Part shown: in pieces, positions 8,144 through 14,821 of the stretch
Layout: each line of letters begins with the position of its first letter
How positions within the stretch are numbered: the first letter of the stretch is position 1
Origin: a virus
Length of the DNA: 21,071 nt
Reading direction: 5' to 3' (one strand)
Virus record (IMG/VR): IMGVR_UViG_3300027965_000205
Coordinates: 1-21,071 of that record
The notes under the pieces: generated by a model
What the model was told of the DNA's origin: nothing
The model's input: the letters and a program-made list of their open reading frames with translations, nothing else
Database searches by the model: none
Position numbers and translations under genes: made by a program

Positions 8144-9283
8144 TCACCTCAAGGCCGGATGAAAATTGCGCGCCTGTTGCCGAAGCGAGCGCGCGAGGGT
8201 TGAGCCGTTGTTCATCAGCTGGCGCTGGAAGCTTTGCGCGTCGGTGGCGTGGATGTGAATGTGCGTGTCGCCGCCACCGATTCCGGAGCCGCCGCCAGAG
8301 ACCGCGCTACGGAAATCATCGGCGAAGGCTCTGGGCAGGATCGCCTCGCCCTGATGCACCATGGCCAGCATGTCGCCGGGCAAACTCCAGGCGCCCTGAT
8401 CGAAGGACGGTATCAACGCCTCCTTGGCGACAACGAGAGCGGCAGCGGCTGTCGCCGGCACGACCGCGAAGGGACCGAGCGCCGGCGCGGCCCAAGCGAA
8501 GACGGAGCTGTAGACCCGCGCGGCGTTCGATTCGATTTCCTCCAACGCATGGGCGAAGCTGAAGCCCGAGCTCGCGGTCGCCGCGGCCTGATTCGACGCG
8601 GTCCGCGCGGCATTCCCGGCAACCGTGGATTCCGTCATCGTCAGTTCGGACGTCAGCCAATTGTTGACGCGTTGGACGCCCATATGGATAAAATCGGAGA
8701 GAATCGATTGACCGATCTTGGCCAGCGCCTGATGCATGTTCTGCGTACCGGTGATCATGCCCTCGATCGCATTGCCGAAGCTTTGCGTGATCGGTTGAAC
8801 CATCGATTTCCATGAGGCTTCGGATTCTTTCACGGCCTGTAGATCGAGCTGGCGGATACGGGCATGGTGCTGCGCTTCCTGAGCATAGGCCTTGTCCTGG
8901 ATCTGCTGGGCGAGCTTGCTGCCCTCGACAGCACACTCCTCATCCATCTCGAGCTCGGCGCGCGTCGCGGCGAAGCGCACATTCTCCAACCGCTCCCGTT
9001 CGGCGATTGCCTGGTCGGTCGACATCTGATCGAGCGCGGACAGCATCGCGACCCGCTGCGTACCCGCCGCGTAGTCCTCCTGCGCCTTCTTCGTTGCATC
9101 GGCCGACGCGTCGCTGAGGCTCTTGAGATGACCGGAAGCTGCCGTGGCCGATGATGCGATCGCCCCGAAATCCTGCTCCAGCATCGGCGGCATCTGCGCC
9201 AAGCTATCCAGCGCCGCGCCAATGCCGGCTTGCAGCTCGCCTGTATCGACCGAGAAGCCGATCGAGATCGTGTCGTCGGACAT
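8144..9283 (-). CDS. tail tape measure protein (short)
   Basis: A 379-aa tape measure protein. The N-terminus MSDDTISIGFSVDTGELQAG is followed by a long helical, coiled-coil-prone region (about 40-160). Next come a hydrophobic segment (about 257-290), then the motif SFDQGAWSLPGDMLAMVHQG and a C-terminal GGGDTHIHIHATDAQSFQ, both common in phage tape measures. At the usual 1.5 angstroms per residue this predicts a tail of about 55-60 nm, close to gene transfer agent tails and much shorter than lambda. ATG 9283 has AAGGA upstream. It is normally adjacent to the tail assembly chaperone, but here a 2.3-kb cassette lies between them. Confidence 0.9.
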   Translation of the reverse strand: MSDDTISIGFSVDTGELQAGIGAALDSLAQMPPMLEQDFGAIASSATAASGHLKSLSDASADATKKAQEDYAAGTQRVAMLSALDQMSTDQAIAERERLENVRFAATRAELEMDEECAVEGSKLAQQIQDKAYAQEAQHHARIRQLDLQAVKESEASWKSMVQPITQSFGNAIEGMITGTQNMHQALAKIGQSILSDFIHMGVQRVNNWLTSELTMTESTVAGNAARTASNQAAATASSGFSFAHALEEIESNAARVYSSVFAWAAPALGPFAVVPATAAAALVVAKEALIPSFDQGAWSLPGDMLAMVHQGEAILPRAFADDFRSAVSGGGSGIGGGDTHIHIHATDAQSFQRQLMNNGSTLARSLRQQARNFHPALR

Positions 9284-9355
9284 TGGAGATCCTTATGTGC
9301 GGTACAAGCCGGTCGCCCGACAAGTTAGGTTGGCGTTTCTTACGTGCTCAGCCGA

Positions 9356-10048
9356 TCATGAGCTGACGATTTTGAAATGCGACCAGTTGGACGCCATCGT
9401 CGCAATTAGATCCGATCGGAATCCTTCGGGATCTGACGTCAGCTTCGAAAGATCCACCTGCGCCTCGGAGATTAGATTTGCATACGCGGCCGGATTCTCG
9501 TTCTTAGCCAAATCGATCGACTTCTGCAGCAGCGACTGAGCTTCTTCGTCTCGCGCCAGGTACGCACTGCACACAGCAAGATGGAAGATAAGCCACGGTA
9601 TCGGATGCCTCGGTTGCTCCGTCAAAATTCGCTCGATCGAACCTGCAGCAATTACTCCAGCAAAATCGATCTTTTTGATCGCCTGGTGGACGTCGCGCGC
9701 TATCGCATCTGGCCCTGAATCAAGTCGGGAGAAAACGCTGATGTTTTTGTCAACCCAGAATGCCGGAAATTGTCTCTGATCTTCGAGCATGGACAAATAA
9801 TACATATGCGCGACAGCATGCGTATTATATTTGCTCGAAGACAGACTGAGTACGGGTACGATTGGTCCGCTGCCTGCAAAGCAAATCTGGATAGGCGGAG
9901 TGACGCCAAAGAGAAGATACTCAGATCGTCTCGGAGTGCACTTACCGAGTAACGTCGCGAGCAACAGCGTCGCGCGATCGACGATCTCGTTGGCGGTGCG
10001 ATCGTCGAAGGATTTGGGATCCGAATTCGCAGAGGTGGGGTCGTTCAT
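9356..10048 (-). CDS. unrecognised protein, candidate immunity partner of the upstream nuclease-like protein
   Basis: A 230-aa protein of unknown family. It starts one base after the stop of the nuclease-like gene (TGA-C-ATG); an upstream in-frame start would overlap that gene by 56 bases and is less likely. The C-terminal half is helical with one TPR-like helix pair near residues 155-190 (WLIFHLAVCSAYLARDEEAQ). No signal peptide or membrane segment is visible, so it should be cytoplasmic. Base composition is unlike the phage backbone: hand counts of 60-base lines give 33, 27 and 25 G+C (9481, 9721, 9781), against 45 in a capsid line (15301). Position right behind a toxin-like gene and low GC are typical of immunity genes. 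That role is inference, with no sequence match. Confidence 0.7.
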   Translation of the reverse strand: MNDPTSANSDPKSFDDRTANEIVDRATLLLATLLGKCTPRRSEYLLFGVTPPIQICFAGSGPIVPVLSLSSSKYNTHAVAHMYYLSMLEDQRQFPAFWVDKNISVFSRLDSGPDAIARDVHQAIKKIDFAGVIAAGSIERILTEQPRHPIPWLIFHLAVCSAYLARDEEAQSLLQKSIDLAKNENPAAYANLISEAQVDLSKLTSDPEGFRSDLIATMASNWSHFKIVSS

Positions 10049-10049
10049 G

Positions 10050-10979
10050 TCAGGGCCCGTAAACCTGAATGTATTCGTAGAATGGCGATCCGCGAACATT
10101 CTCAAGCGTTTCCTCTTTCTGCTTTTGGGTATCAGCAGCGCTGATATCGCGAGCAGAGCGCCCGGTCTTTAGGTCCCATACTATCTTGGGATTCCATATC
10201 GAGCCGTAGAGAACGTCGGGAACAGAAGAGAAGGGGAGTCTTATCGGTACGGGAAAGCCTTTGAAGTAGGCTTGTTCCGCATGGAGTTCCGGGTCACCGA
10301 GCAGTCTGACTTCTACGGCCAACGCATTATGAAGAGCTATTCCGTAACCCTTGGTTCCGGGCGTGAAACCAGGTTTGGTTATCGTGAGGATCGCCATCCA
10401 CACCAGATCCGTGACCAGCGCATGCGCGATGTCGATATCCTTTCCATAGACGCCGGGTACATAGGTGGAGGTCATACTCACGCCTAGGGTCGCAGCAACC
10501 TGTTCAAATCCAGGCGGGGGCGCGACCGGCGTGCCGGCGACTCCACTGCCGGGGAGCCCGACATGCATATTAAACGAGGCAGTCTCAAGTCCTGATGGAG
10601 CCGTAGCCGCGGCGCCCGCCTCGGGACCAGATGCGAATTGCCCACCCCCTGGGCCGGGCGGCTTATGGAAGTGATTGAATTTCGCGAGAGCCGGATCGGG
10701 ATCGATCTGAAGCTGGAGAAGCAGAATCGGCGCACGGACCAGATCGTTATTGTCGAGCGCGCGTGCAAGCGCTTCGACCCCGCTCTGCCGATCAGCGAGA
10801 CTCAGGACGCCGCCCGAGCAGATTTTCTCGTCAGAGACTAACGCTTGGCGCGAAGGTACAATTCGGCCGTCCTCATCGACATCGGTGAGAGGCGTGCCAT
10901 CCCCGAGATACGCATGCCCATCCTGAAGGAACGGCCATCCTTCCGGGTTAGCGCCCTCGTCTACGCGATACATCCGCAT
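10050..10979 (-). CDS. putative polymorphic toxin with PD-(D/E)XK nuclease-like C-terminus
   Basis: A 309-aa protein. Residues 1-100 are an unrecognised N-terminal region. Residues 101-118 (FNHFHKPPGPGGGQFASG) match the NPxHPPGxPxGGQFA-type linker that in phage-associated proteins joins a delivery region to a C-terminal toxin. Residues 205-309 resemble a restriction-endonuclease-fold toxin domain: GIALHNALAVEVR with His217, an HAEQAY strand with Glu235, VPDVLYG with Asp255, and VWDLKTG with Asp269 and Lys271, the PD-(D/E)XK signature. ATG 10979 is preferred because GAGGAG lies five bases upstream. The C-terminal coding region is lower in GC than the linker (about 30 of 60 at 10081 against 45 of 60 at 10501). 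A DNA-degrading role is inferred, not shown. Confidence 0.72.
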   Translation of the reverse strand: MRMYRVDEGANPEGWPFLQDGHAYLGDGTPLTDVDEDGRIVPSRQALVSDEKICSGGVLSLADRQSGVEALARALDNNDLVRAPILLLQLQIDPDPALAKFNHFHKPPGPGGGQFASGPEAGAAATAPSGLETASFNMHVGLPGSGVAGTPVAPPPGFEQVAATLGVSMTSTYVPGVYGKDIDIAHALVTDLVWMAILTITKPGFTPGTKGYGIALHNALAVEVRLLGDPELHAEQAYFKGFPVPIRLPFSSVPDVLYGSIWNPKIVWDLKTGRSARDISAADTQKQKEETLENVRGSPFYEYIQVYGP

Positions 10980-11018
10980 CAACGCTCCTCAAAAAGCCGA
11001 ATGGCTGGTCGCTCGAGC

Positions 11019-11654
11019 CTATTTCCGGGATCGCTGGATATCGACCAGCTCGCCGTTCTGGAACACCAGCAAATTGTCCTCGGGATAGATCCACCATTCG
11101 ACCGATCCGTGCCGATACGACTCCCGCTCGACGACGCGGTCGGGCTTGCCCCAAGCGCCGGCGAGCACTTGCGCTTGGGTCATGTGCAGAAGCGCGCCTG
11201 GAAGCTTGCGGCGCTGCAGGACGGCCTTTCCAGCCTTGAGATTGTCGAGGAAGGAGGGATAGATCCCGGGCTCCTTCATCGGGTCGTGATCGACGACGTC
11301 GAATTTCAGATCGCCAAGGTAGAAATGAGTGAACCCTGACCGCCCGTCAGCGAAGGTGACATGCATGAACACCTCGCCGTCCGTCAGCGGGTACAGCCCT
11401 TCGAAGGAATCGAAGGTGAACCGGCCGCGTCCCGTGAAGCATCCCTCCGGACCCAGCATCATCGCCTTGCTGGGGCAGACGAAGTAGTTTGCGATGCCCA
11501 CGGTCCAGAGCGGGCGCCCGATATACTCGGCCATCAATGCCCGGTCCGTGGCCTCCTGCTGCTGCCGCGCGATATCCTCCGGATAGGGCTGCGGCGTGCA
11601 GGCCCCGGCCGAAATCAGCACCGCGGCAAGCCAGACATCCCGTCTCCTATCCAC
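11019..11654 (-). CDS. BamE-like lipoprotein in the tail operon
   Basis: A 211-aa predicted lipoprotein with a basic N-terminus (VDRRRD), a hydrophobic stretch and lipobox ISAGAC with Cys19. The start is GTG 11654: GGAGG lies about eight bases upstream, and the start overlaps the chaperone stop by eight bases. The C-terminal 60 residues (MTQAQVLAGAWGKPDRVVE, then EWWIYPEDNLLVFQNGELV) resemble the SmpA/OmlA (BamE) fold found in envelope lipoproteins. It may be anchored in the envelope. Phage-encoded lipoproteins often block superinfection, sometimes by acting on the incoming tape measure, and this gene lies in the cassette before the tape measure. That link is speculative. It could instead be cargo or an envelope partner of the neighbouring toxin. 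Confidence 0.75.
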   Translation of the reverse strand: MDRRRDVWLAAVLISAGACTPQPYPEDIARQQQEATDRALMAEYIGRPLWTVGIANYFVCPSKAMMLGPEGCFTGRGRFTFDSFEGLYPLTDGEVFMHVTFADGRSGFTHFYLGDLKFDVVDHDPMKEPGIYPSFLDNLKAGKAVLQRRKLPGALLHMTQAQVLAGAWGKPDRVVERESYRHGSVEWWIYPEDNLLVFQNGELVDIQRSRK

Positions 11655-12185
11655 GCAAGATTCCCTCCGGTCCGGCAGCAGCCAACAGCTCGGCCAAGTC
11701 CGACGTTCTGGTTTTGTCCCCGCCCTTATAATCAAGAAAAGCGCGGATGAGAAGATGCAAGGGCGGATTCTTTTTCCAATAGGCGGCGAGCTCCAGATAT
11801 TCGGGTAACGTCATCTCGTCGATCTCGGCCCGGCGCCACCCGCAGGCCGTCGCGATCAGCCCGTAGATGTCGCCCCAAGGGAAGGCCTCGCCGCCGGCGC
11901 TTCCCCCGGCTGGGGCGCTCCCGGCTTCAATCCCGAGAGGCGCGCGACCGCCGACACCGCGACGCGAAGCTCCTCCACATCCGGCGTCAACTCATCGAAC
12001 TGGGCGCGCGTGAAAGCGGGATCGGCCGTCGCGATCGCGGCCGTCAGTATCTCGCCCTGCGCGTCCACCTTCGCTTCGCTATCCATACCGAGCTGGAGGA
12101 ACAACGGCAGCACGCGCTTCAGGTCGCGAAACTTCAGTGGGGCGATCGGATAGTCCTTGCCGCCAAGTCTGATCGAAATCGTCAT
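11647..12185 (-). CDS. tail assembly chaperone, -1 frameshift (G-T type) fusion product
   Basis: The 109-aa upstream frame (12185-11856) encodes the short chaperone MTISIRLGGKDYPIAPLKF onward. A second frame, -1 relative to it, is open from about 11990 to a TAG at 11649-11647. It encodes a well-formed domain (FPWGDIYGLIATACGW, DEMTLPEYLELAAYW, ending PEGILRG) typical of tail assembly chaperones. It has no usable start codon before that domain, so ribosomal frameshifting is the simple explanation, as for lambda G/GT. The span plus one re-read base is 540, giving a 179-aa product. Such proteins bind the tape measure and recruit tube subunits. The gene follows the major tail protein by six bases. 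Confidence 0.8.
11856..12185 (-). CDS. tail assembly chaperone, short (unshifted) product
   Basis: This is the 109-aa product made when the ribosome does not shift. It is beta-rich at the N-terminus, with helices around residues 20-90, and an Ala/Pro-rich end (KPGAPQPGEAPAARPSLGA) that is the region where the shift would occur. In lambda-like systems the short form is made in excess over the fusion and both are needed for tail assembly. The start ATG 12185 lies seven bases from the major tail protein stop. Confidence 0.8.
   Translation of the reverse strand: MTISIRLGGKDYPIAPLKFRDLKRVLPLFLQLGMDSEAKVDAQGEILTAAIATADPAFTRAQFDELTPDVEELRVAVSAVARLSGLKPGAPQPGEAPAARPSLGATSTG
11901..11907 (-). promoter_or_regulatory. 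candidate -1 ribosomal frameshift site
   Basis: On the minus strand the heptamer G-GGG-GAA (codons CCG GGG GAA) lies inside the window where both frames are open (about 11990 to 11860). The GGG-decoding tRNA can re-pair perfectly after a -1 slip. The GAA tRNA re-pairs with one mismatch, so it is not a canonical X-XXY-YYZ site. GC-rich sequence just downstream could form a stimulatory structure. The exact slip point is uncertain. Confidence 0.4.
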
Positions 12186-12191
12186 ACGCGC

Positions 12192-12935
12192 CTACTCCGA
12201 AAGCCACACATTGCCGATGTTTCCGGCCGCATCGGCCGCGGCTTGGAAGTCGAACTCGGGGATGAGGAAATCCTCGTTCTTGAACTGAAGGGACAGCTTG
12301 GGGGAGATCACCCAGTTGAGCTGCAGGTTCAGCAGCTTGCCCTGATACTGCTCGCTCAAAACCAGCCTGAAGCTCGGCTGCGAGCCCATGAGCTGGTTCG
12401 ACAGGGCGATCGCGGTGCCGCTCGTCGTGGTGTAGCTATAGGTCACGAGAATGGCGGCGTTCGCATCGCCGGATGAGAAGGTGTAGGTTCCGGTCGCCGA
12501 ATTGACTGAATATTTCCCTGTCGCTTCGGATCCCGGCGCAACGGTCGTCAGCATCACACCGCTCGCGGCGTAGGCGACGCCCAGATCGGCGGCGAACGTC
12601 GCATGGTTTGCGACTTGCACGGTATAGGCGGCGCTGCCCGGAACCGCCTGAGCTTCACCGATCTGCGTCACGGTATTTCCGTTGCCGACCGTCTGACCGA
12701 AGAACAGATTGTTGAAATTGGCCGCGGTGATTCGCGCGGCCTTGGCCTTGCCGGTGATCTTCAGCCCACCGCGCGCGAGCGCGGTCGGCGCCTGGAACTG
12801 ACCGGTCAGCTCCTTGATGGTGAAGCTCATATCGAGCTGCACCTCCTGCAGCGTGCCGAACTGAGCCGGCGTCGCGTTCGCAATATCGGTGCGCAAGCCG
12901 ATCAGCGCGCCCAAGCCAAAAGCATATTGAGTCAT
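12192..12935 (-). CDS. major tail (tube) protein
   Basis: A 247-aa tail tube subunit that polymerises into the tail tube. It has the N-terminus MTQYAFGLGALIGLRTD, the repeated beta pattern VQLDMSFTIKELTGQF, and the segment SVNSATGTYTFSSGDANAAI seen in many phage tube proteins. The C-terminus returns to the core fold (LNLQLNWVISPKLSLQFK). Residues about 95-170 look like an added beta-rich loop or small domain. ATG 12935 has AAGGAG upstream, inside the end of the 57-aa gene. It corresponds to gene transfer agent g9, between tail terminator and chaperone. Confidence 0.88.
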   Translation of the reverse strand: MTQYAFGLGALIGLRTDIANATPAQFGTLQEVQLDMSFTIKELTGQFQAPTALARGGLKITGKAKAARITAANFNNLFFGQTVGNGNTVTQIGEAQAVPGSAAYTVQVANHATFAADLGVAYAASGVMLTTVAPGSEATGKYSVNSATGTYTFSSGDANAAILVTYSYTTTSGTAIALSNQLMGSQPSFRLVLSEQYQGKLLNLQLNWVISPKLSLQFKNEDFLIPEFDFQAAADAAGNIGNVWLSE

Positions 12936-12938
12936 GGA

Positions 12939-13112
12939 TCAGGTCTCCTTCGTAAGTGTCGCAGCGATCTCGACCTCGAGCGCATCGAGGGAGGCGCGCA
13001 GATGATTGATCGCCTCGACCGATCGCGAGACCGGCGAATTGGCGAAATTGTCGTGGAACCAGCGCTCGATCGCGGCGCGGACCGCCGCTGACTGATGGCT
13101 TGTCTCTGTCAT
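12939..13112 (-). CDS. 57-aa small helical protein
   Basis: A short gene easily missed because of its length. ATG 13112 follows an AAAGGA site, and the TGA at 12941-12939 ends three bases before the major tail protein start. The ribosome site of the tail protein lies in its last codons, so the two are coupled. The protein (MTETSHQSAAVRAAIERWF, ending AATLTKET) should form one or two amphipathic helices. It may help tail assembly, but I do not recognise a family. Confidence 0.7.
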   Translation of the reverse strand: MTETSHQSAAVRAAIERWFHDNFANSPVSRSVEAINHLRASLDALEVEIAATLTKET

Positions 13113-13123
13113 GCGATGTCCTT

Positions 13124-13558
13124 TCAGGGGATCAGAATTTCGACCGGCACGATCGCGTAGGCATATTCGCCGAGCAGGCCTTCGTCCGTGGCTATGTGAC
13201 CGTTGATCGTCACTCGCTTGGCGAGACCGCCCAGCGTTTGCACATTGGCGGGATCGCCCGCGCCAAAGGCCTGGTCGATCGCGTCCAGCATCGGATTGAG
13301 GAGCGACGAGGTCGGAAAGCTCTTATCGCCGGAATGAACAAAGAGGACGATCTCCAGATGCATGATTCGCTTCAGCGGGCGCGTGCCCGACCATTCGACT
13401 GTCTCGCCGCGATAGATCTGGAACAGCGCCGGGCAGTTGCCCGGTCCGACGTCCTGCGGCGCTTTGAGCCTGCGACTTGCAAGTACGAGACCGTCGATAC
13501 CGGCGCGTTCGTCGGTCAGAAGCGCGAACAGCGCAGACTGGATGGCTTCGCGGCTCAT
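13124..13558 (-). CDS. DUF3168 tail terminator protein
   Basis: A 144-aa DUF3168-family protein, the counterpart of gene transfer agent g8. It caps the head-proximal end of the tail and joins the stopper. Family signs are the N-terminal helix MSREAIQSALFALLTDE, the central IYRGETVEWSGT strand pair, and the LEIVLFVHSGDKSF segment followed by a helix with AIDQAF. Its start overlaps the upstream gene by ATGA. The length is typical. Confidence 0.88.
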   Translation of the reverse strand: MSREAIQSALFALLTDERAGIDGLVLASRRLKAPQDVGPGNCPALFQIYRGETVEWSGTRPLKRIMHLEIVLFVHSGDKSFPTSSLLNPMLDAIDQAFGAGDPANVQTLGGLAKRVTINGHIATDEGLLGEYAYAIVPVEILIP

Positions 13559-14034
13559 GATTTCAGAACCTCCGCCATTGCGCTGGACAACACATCGTGG
13601 ATCGTCGGCGCAAATTGGGCGAGCGCGGAGCGCAGATAGGACCGGCCCGGATAATCGATTTGCCGATCATGCGCGCGCACGGTCACTTCCTTCGGCGCTA
13701 TCGTTCGCCCGAAGACCATCGACTGGCGCCGTAGAAATTCGCGCACGCTTTCGGTGCCCGAGAAGCCGAATTCCTGGAAGGCGGCATAGGGCGTGATCGC
13801 CTGGACCGAGAAGCCGATCGCTGTGCCTGATGTCGAGGTCGCGACGGCAAGGCTGTCGCGCAGCTTGCCCGAGCGCGCCTGAAGCAGGCCGCCGGATACG
13901 TTGTTTTCTGCAGCCGACCGGATTTGACAGGCCAGCTCCGCACCGGCGGCGCGAAGCGTGATCGCCGTATCGGCAGGGATCGCGGCGAGTCTCGCGCGGA
14001 CCGCATCGATCGAGTCGAGTTCGATAGCGATCAT
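13555..14034 (-). CDS. HK97-gp10-like head-tail joining protein
   Basis: A 159-aa protein of the HK97 gp10 type (PF04883-like), found in the head completion region of many siphoviruses. It begins with a beta strand and helix (MIAIELDSIDAVRARLAAIP). It then has the family pattern LQARSGKLRDSLAVATS, ITPYAAFQEFGFSGTESV and FLRRQSMVFGR, and ends with a helix (LRSALAQFAPTIHDVLSSAM). The start at 14034 overlaps the connector stop by ATGA; the open frame further upstream runs inside the connector gene and is rejected. Confidence 0.88.
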   Translation of the reverse strand: MIAIELDSIDAVRARLAAIPADTAITLRAAGAELACQIRSAAENNVSGGLLQARSGKLRDSLAVATSTSGTAIGFSVQAITPYAAFQEFGFSGTESVREFLRRQSMVFGRTIAPKEVTVRAHDRQIDYPGRSYLRSALAQFAPTIHDVLSSAMAEVLKS

Positions 14035-14591
14035 GCGAGATTCGCCCGCATGTAGCGCGTGATCACGCTCTGCACGAACGGGCTCACATCCTTCTGGGTG
14101 TAGGATGTCGTAGCGATGCCGCCCATGCTCTCGGAGGCCTTGCCCAACCGGTCCTTGCCGCGATAGCGCAGGCCCACCAATTCGATCACCGCCTCGGCGA
14201 CGTCGGCCGGCACCATCGCGTAGCCGGCTTCGTAGGTTACGGCGACATTCGCATAGCCGCGCTTGAACCAGTAACCGAAGAGGATGATCACATTGCCATT
14301 TTGGACCCATCCCGGATCGGCAACGGCGATCGAGGCCGGGATCGGGATGTCGTCGATCGCGACCGAGGTGACGGCGAGGACCGGAGTGTTGCGGAGGTAA
14401 AGTCGCGTGCTGCCCTTGCCGTCATAGAGCTCGTCATGGTTCTGAATCAAAATCGGATTGCCGCAAGCGGTCGTGAAGAATGCGCTCGCGGCGGTGATGA
14501 GCCGGGTGAGCACCGAATCGTCGTTCGATTGCAGATCGCCGCCGAGATAGGCTTTCACATCGTCGATCGAAACCAAGTCGCCCGCGCTCAT
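14031..14591 (-). CDS. head-tail connector protein (gp6-like adaptor)
   Basis: A 186-aa adaptor of the gp6-like connector type, which sits under the portal. The N-terminal helices start DLVSIDDVKAYLGG with LTRLITAASAFFTTACG. The middle has the characteristic YDGKGSTRLYLRNTPVLAV strand motif and AVTYEAGYAMVPADVAEAV. The end has ELVGLRYRGKDRLGKASESM. ATG 14591 overlaps the 61-aa gene stop by ATGA. Its place between capsid and the HK97-gp10-like gene is the usual one. Confidence 0.9.
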   Translation of the reverse strand: MSAGDLVSIDDVKAYLGGDLQSNDDSVLTRLITAASAFFTTACGNPILIQNHDELYDGKGSTRLYLRNTPVLAVTSVAIDDIPIPASIAVADPGWVQNGNVIILFGYWFKRGYANVAVTYEAGYAMVPADVAEAVIELVGLRYRGKDRLGKASESMGGIATTSYTQKDVSPFVQSVITRYMRANLA

Positions 14592-14773
14592 TCGTCGTCT
14601 CCGTCGACCCAGAGGGTGAAGCCGCCCTGGCGAAGCAGCGGCGGCGCAGCGTGTTCCGGCACGTCGACGGTGCCGTCGGGCTGGATTGGGTATTGATCGC
14701 CGCCATAGGTCGGACCCTCCCAGGATCCGGAAGGCGCGATCAGGCGCACGAAACCAGGGGCCGGTCGGTCCAT
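14588..14773 (-). CDS. 61-aa small capsid-region protein
   Basis: A 61-aa protein beginning MDRPAPGFVRLIAPSGSW and ending GFTLWVDGDDE, with the pattern VPEHAAPPLLRQGGF. ATG 14773 has GGGAG six bases upstream, and the stop overlaps the connector start by ATGA. Short proteins with this layout lie between capsid and connector in many phages. They may be minor head or connector accessory proteins, but the function is unknown. Confidence 0.75.
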   Translation of the reverse strand: MDRPAPGFVRLIAPSGSWEGPTYGGDQYPIQPDGTVDVPEHAAPPLLRQGGFTLWVDGDDE

Positions 14774-14790
14774 GGAAATCTCCCAGCAAA

Positions 14791-14814
14791 CGGGCCGACC
14801 CGAAGGCCGGCCCG
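14791..14814 (-). terminator. UUCG-capped hairpin after the major capsid gene
   Basis: On the minus strand a ten-base-pair stem with one G-U wobble (CGGGCCGGCC and GGTCGGCCCG) encloses a UUCG loop, seven bases after the capsid stop. Only three U residues follow (TTTGCT), so it is a weak or partial terminator. It could reduce transcription beyond the capsid gene or protect the capsid mRNA end. Confidence 0.55.
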
Positions 14815-14821
14815 CGCTTCG

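Noticed and set aside
11647-11990. The second chaperone frame as an independent gene
   Set aside because: No ATG, GTG or TTG lies before the conserved FPWGDIYG domain and no ribosome site is seen.
13555-14310. Longer version of the HK97-gp10-like protein
   Set aside because: The added part overlaps the connector gene; the ATGA-coupled start at 14034 fits the family.
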